Positions 60,968-64,000 of a stretch of DNA of 64,000 bases are shown here, piece by piece. This DNA is from Stenotrophomonas sp. UBA2629 (GTDB lineage Bacteria; Pseudomonadota; Gammaproteobacteria; Xanthomonadales; Xanthomonadaceae), in assembly GCA_002359895.1 (NCBI GenBank), contig DEOB01000011.1, forward strand, positions 125,203 through 189,202. The letters are read 5' to 3'. Each line of letters begins with the position of its first letter. The first letter of the stretch is position 1. Below the pieces are notes generated by a model. The model made no database searches. It was not told the DNA's origin and saw only the letters and a program-made list of their open reading frames with translations. The translations under genes were made by a program, and so were the position numbers.

Positions 60968-61298
60968 GGCAAGCTGAAGTTACGACACCCGGCTGCCGGC
61001 TCTCCGGCCTGCCGATTTCGGTGGCCAATCCGTTATGCGGCGGCGCCCTGCACAGGGCGACATGCGGCTCTCACACTGTGCAGCGGCAGCCGCTCGGCAG
61101 CCTTCAGCAGCAACCAGGCACTCAGGTAAAAGCATTGCCCTGCCAACCCGCGCCATTCTGTCAGGCCTCACCCTGCTGCCACGCGGGTGACACCGCAACA
61201 ATGCTGCACTGCAAGTTTCCCCAATGGACACTGCTGGCCGGTCGCGGTCGGCGCAATGCTGTCGTGATCCAACGCGCACACCCAAACGGAGCTGCCGC
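60968..61298. other. Non-coding gap between T6SS operon and depolymerase gene
   Basis: This 331-base stretch has no credible gene. The only element I see is a short hairpin (GCCCTGCACAGGGC, near 61045). It probably holds the end of the immunity gene transcript and the promoter of the depolymerase gene. Confidence 0.4.
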
Positions 61299-62438
61299 AT
61301 GTCGACCCCCCGTAATGCCCACACTCTCGCCGCAGGGTTGCTTGGCACCCTCGCGGCCCCCCTGCTGATTGCTGCCGCACTGCTCGCACCCGGCAACGCC
61401 AACGCGCTCGACTGCGGCAGCAACAATGGCTACACCTGCGCTGGCAATGCGAATCAATATGCTGGTGGCTTCAATCCCGGCGTCGGCCAAGGTGGATTCG
61501 GTGGTGGCAGTTGCACCGCCACCAGAACGCCGGTGGTGTTCATTCACGGCAACGGCGACTCGGCCATCAGCTTCGACATGCCCGCAGGTGCGGTCAGCGG
61601 CTACACCACACCGCCGCGTTCAATCCATGCCGAACTCAAAGCGGCCGGCTACAACGATTGCGAGTTGTTCGGCATCACCTACCTCAGTGCCAGCGAACGC
61701 GCTGCTCCGCAGTACAACTACCACGCGCCCGCACGCTACCAGGTGATCAAAACCTTCATCGACAAAGTGAAGGCCTACACGGGCAAAAGCAAGGTGGACG
61801 TGGTCACCCACTCGCTGGGCTCCACCATGGCGCTGGCCATGATCAAGTATCACGGCTACCAGGGCAGCATCCGCCGCTTCGTCAACATCGCCGGCGGCCT
61901 GCGCGGGCTGCAGACCTGTCGCAGCACGGGTTATCAATCCACGCTGGCAACCACCTGCAATGCCGAGGCCTATGTATTTCCGTACGACTACTACACCTTC
62001 GGCCTGTATCCCAGCACCGGCATGGCCTACTACGGCTATAACCGCTGGACCGGCAGTGGCAGCGGCAGCCTGCGCACGTTCCCGGCCAGCTACAGCGGCA
62101 TCCGCTTCTACACGATCACCGCTGGCCTGCGCGACCAGGTGCACTGCTTTACCACCAGCTACAGCAGCGGCTGTAGCGATGGCGCACTGTTCAACAGTGC
62201 CGCCAATGTCTATGCGCAGGTGGATGTTGGCGCCGGCAGCAGCGCCTACAGTTTCGACTGGGATTGGAGCGATGGCGGCCCTTACAACTTTGGCGGCGGT
62301 GACACCAGCAATGGCGTGGGCCACTTCCGCTCAAAAAACAATGCCGGCCTGATCGTACGCAACATGCTCACCAGCGACTGCACCAGCAATTGTGCTGCCG
62401 GCTACAGCGGCGTCTACGGGCCTGTGGTCAACCGCTGA
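61299..62438 (+). CDS. PhaZ7-like secreted esterase/PHB depolymerase
   Basis: A 379-residue exported protein. The ATG at 61299 follows GGAG and begins a signal peptide ending near NANA-LDC. The mature part closely tracks the Paucimonas lemoignei PHB depolymerase PhaZ7 in its opening (QYAGGFNPGVGQGGFGGGSC), FIHGNGDSAISFDMP and the KTFIDKVKAYTGKS segment. The nucleophile box is T-H-S-L-G (AHSMG in PhaZ7), and a GVGHFR histidine lies near the end. PhaZ7 degrades native PHB granules outside the cell, but family members can act on other esters. It probably leaves by Sec and type II secretion. Confidence 0.85.
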   Translation: MSTPRNAHTLAAGLLGTLAAPLLIAAALLAPGNANALDCGSNNGYTCAGNANQYAGGFNPGVGQGGFGGGSCTATRTPVVFIHGNGDSAISFDMPAGAVSGYTTPPRSIHAELKAAGYNDCELFGITYLSASERAAPQYNYHAPARYQVIKTFIDKVKAYTGKSKVDVVTHSLGSTMALAMIKYHGYQGSIRRFVNIAGGLRGLQTCRSTGYQSTLATTCNAEAYVFPYDYYTFGLYPSTGMAYYGYNRWTGSGSGSLRTFPASYSGIRFYTITAGLRDQVHCFTTSYSSGCSDGALFNSAANVYAQVDVGAGSSAYSFDWDWSDGGPYNFGGGDTSNGVGHFRSKNNAGLIVRNMLTSDCTSNCAAGYSGVYGPVVNR

Positions 62439-62451
62439 GCTTGCCGTAAAC

Positions 62452-62490
62452 AAAAAAGCCCACCCGATGACTTCGGGCGGGCTTTCGCAT
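62452..62490. terminator. Bidirectional terminator between convergent genes
   Basis: AAAAAA, then a stem GCCCACCCGA/TCGGGCGGGC around a small loop, then TTT. It ends both the depolymerase and the M14 carboxypeptidase genes, whose stops lie on either side. Confidence 0.75.
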
Positions 62491-62506
62491 ACGCAATGCT
62501 TACACC

Positions 62507-63430
62507 TCAGCCATGCGCCAATGCGTAATCCAACGCACCGCGCACCGCTGCGACCTGGGCGTCGTTGCATTGCTGCGGCGTGGCTTTTGCGCTGTCCGGG
62601 TAGACCTCGGTAGTGGTGGTGAAACGCGCGCCGCTGACGCTGGCACACAAACCCAGCGCCTTTAGCGGGTACTCGATCACGCCTTCGGCAACCACCGGGG
62701 AGCCGATGATCTCGCCGTGTGCGTCCGCCGGTGCAAGGTGAGTGATCTTCACCACTTCATCGTTGACCGCCTGCTGGAATTCACGCTGGCGGTTCTCGCT
62801 GTCATCCACCAGATAGAAACCATCCGGAATTTCACCCGGCTCGAACGGTTTGCCATCGCGCGCAGCCAGTGCGGGACGGAACTCGCTTTCATCGGTGTCG
62901 GTGGTTTCATGCAGGTCGATATGCATCACCACCTTGCCTTTCAGCGGCGCCACCAATGCCATCAATGCTGCCGATTCCGGCGCGGGGCTGTTGTCCACGA
63001 ACGAGCGGTTTGGGTCCAGCGCCAATGCGTTCCAACGCTGGATGCGCTCATAGCCCCAAGGGCTTACACATGGCACCACCAACAGATTGCACTTGCCGGC
63101 ATAGTCAGCGGCATGTTGATCGATGAACTGCAGCGCGCCCTGCACGCCGCTGGTTTCATAACCGTGCACGCCGCCGGTCACCAGCATTACCGGCAAGCTG
63201 TCCTTCCAGTCACGGCTGCGCACCGCCAACAACGGGTAGCGACCATCCGGATACTCCAACTCACCGTACTGCGACACATCGAAGCGATCGCGCAGCGCAT
63301 CGATCTTCGCCACCACTTCATCTGCATGACTGCGCTGCACCACCTGCCGCGCCAACCATTGCGCACGCTCTGCCGCACCCCAGGGCTGGCCCGGCGTACC
63401 CACCGGATAGAAAGCAGCAACAGTGTTCAT
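62507..63430 (-). CDS. M14 family zinc carboxypeptidase
   Basis: A 307-residue protein with the M14 zinc set: H-x2-E in GGVHGYETSG and H in HIDLHETTD. The likely catalytic Glu lies in TTTTEVYPDS near the C-terminus. The start MNTVAAFYPVG has no signal peptide, so it is expected in the cytoplasm. Substrate preference is unknown: M14 members cut C-terminal residues of peptides, and some act on modified amino acids such as succinyl-glutamate. It ends at the bidirectional terminator and is preceded by 195 bases of gap. Confidence 0.85.
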   Translation of the reverse strand: MNTVAAFYPVGTPGQPWGAAERAQWLARQVVQRSHADEVVAKIDALRDRFDVSQYGELEYPDGRYPLLAVRSRDWKDSLPVMLVTGGVHGYETSGVQGALQFIDQHAADYAGKCNLLVVPCVSPWGYERIQRWNALALDPNRSFVDNSPAPESAALMALVAPLKGKVVMHIDLHETTDTDESEFRPALAARDGKPFEPGEIPDGFYLVDDSENRQREFQQAVNDEVVKITHLAPADAHGEIIGSPVVAEGVIEYPLKALGLCASVSGARFTTTTEVYPDSAKATPQQCNDAQVAAVRGALDYALAHG

Positions 63431-63625
63431 GTAATACCTCGTTGAAGATGTCGGTCAGGTGCGCACTCTACACTCAAGCCGCCCGCGCTTCCGCTGCGCC
63501 TGATTGGCTAGATGAACCGCCCTTCAACCCCGCGACCCCGTTTTCACCTGAGGTTTTCCTTGTTGCGCGCAGGCTTGCCCCGTACGAGCACGCATCTCGC
63601 TGTTGATACGCACAAGGAGCTGATC

Positions 63626-63997
63626 ATGCGCATTTCATCCAACAAACTCGCGAGTACTTTCCTGGGGCTGGGCATGCTGGTCGCCGCTGGCGCGCACGCC
63701 CAGACGTATGGACCGAATGACGAGGGCCGCCGCTTCAATGACGGCAGCCGTGTTGAATGCAGGAAAGTGGAAGTTGCCAGCAACGCACGCGACCACAACC
63801 GTGTGGCTGGCACGGCCACCGGCGCGGTGATTGGGGGCCTGCTCGGCAACCAGGTCGGCAAAGGCAATGGACGTAAAGTGGCCACCGCAGCAGGTGCCGT
63901 GGCAGGCGGCATGGTGGGGCGTAACGTCCAAGGCCGTAACCAGGAGCGCAATGGTCAGCGCGTTGTCGAAACGCGTTGCGAGCGCGTCTATCGCTGA
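63626..63997 (+). CDS. Glycine-zipper (2TM) outer-membrane-associated protein
   Basis: A 123-residue protein with AAGGAG six to eight bases before ATG 63626. The longer frame upstream has no ribosome-binding site and is rejected. It has a signal peptide (ending near AHA-QTY) and a central glycine-zipper segment, GTATGAVIGGLLGNQVGKGNGRKVATAAGAVAGGMVG, that could insert in a membrane or self-associate. ECRKVEV and VVETRCERVY flank it. Such proteins, e.g. the SlyB/Rick-17kDa group, sit in the outer membrane or periplasm. The stop is at 63995, just inside the window. Confidence 0.82.
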   Translation: MRISSNKLASTFLGLGMLVAAGAHAQTYGPNDEGRRFNDGSRVECRKVEVASNARDHNRVAGTATGAVIGGLLGNQVGKGNGRKVATAAGAVAGGMVGRNVQGRNQERNGQRVVETRCERVYR

Positions 63998-64000
63998 CCT

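Noticed and set aside
61299..62438. A T6SS lipase effector of the upstream operon
   Set aside because: It has its own Sec signal peptide, a 331-base gap and a separate terminator, and matches secreted PHB depolymerases.

Overview
The window reads as a high-GC gammaproteobacterial chromosome segment from the Xanthomonadaceae, most likely Stenotrophomonas or a close relative. The basis is the gene families seen (Tad-domain secreted protein, DUF2968, ABC permease fused to an M1 aminopeptidase, short RnfB beside metG, DUF2058, DUF502) and intergenic hairpin repeats of xanthomonad style. The species assignment is inference. I see no tRNA, rRNA, CRISPR array, insertion sequence or prophage. Both window edges are open: the first gene has lost its 5' end.

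Layout. 1-4500: end of a TadG-like surface protein gene, a DUF2968 coiled-coil protein, two small unknowns and the thioredoxin-TPR chaperone cnoX. 4650-10550: an overlapping pair encoding a LysM-FecR protein and a CHASE2-GGDEF diguanylate cyclase, then a DUF4442 protein, a lineage-specific membrane-anchored protein and a DUF502 protein. 10750-14130: a DUF885 metallopeptidase, a class C beta-lactamase-like hydrolase and a YaeR-type VOC protein. 14172-19624: an auxiliary type VI secretion (T6SS) module on the minus strand, vgrG - PoNe-type nuclease effector - PoNi-type immunity gene, with overlapping genes and lower GC at its toxin end. 20136-24623: an ABC ATPase and a giant permease/M1 aminopeptidase fusion. 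25059-29940: DUF2147, metG, HAD phosphatase, short rnfB, a secreted unknown and RidA. 30799-34717: mprF and acvB/virJ, convergent, which make and probably destroy aminoacylated phosphatidylglycerol. 34789-50992: mostly housekeeping and conserved small genes (HD hydrolase, thpR, TPR protein, yjdM, yegD, ECF sigma/anti-sigma/DUF4097 operon, MscS-like channel, sotB, GNAT, ybiI, DUF2058, YgjP-like peptidase, pseudouridine synthase, azlCD, sstT, cardiolipin synthase-like protein). 51008-56341: HDOD protein, small lipoprotein, lipoprotein esterase and a sensor GGDEF-EAL protein. 56410-58084: divergent argO-type exporter and argP-type regulator around a clear dyad. 58262-60967: a second T6SS module, PAAR - DUF4123 chaperone (frameshifted) - co-chaperone - Tox-REase-5 effector - immunity, in the gene order of the Pseudomonas aeruginosa TseT locus. 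61299-63997: a PhaZ7-like secreted depolymerase, an M14 carboxypeptidase and a glycine-zipper protein.

How the genes fit together. The two T6SS modules use different delivery routes (VgrG tip versus PAAR plus chaperones) and both carry predicted PD-(D/E)xK nucleases, but no T6SS core gene lies here, so both depend on an apparatus encoded elsewhere. The second cluster may be impaired, because its DUF4123 chaperone is split by a frame change. Three c-di-GMP or related signalling genes (CHASE2-GGDEF, GGDEF-EAL, HDOD) and several envelope-lipid genes (mprF, acvB, PLD-family) suggest surface adaptation as a recurring theme.

No wholly new system is proven. The most interesting loci are the two effector modules, the mosaic base composition inside vgrG and inside the M1 fusion gene, and a cluster of three DnaA-box-like sites near 36.5 kb.
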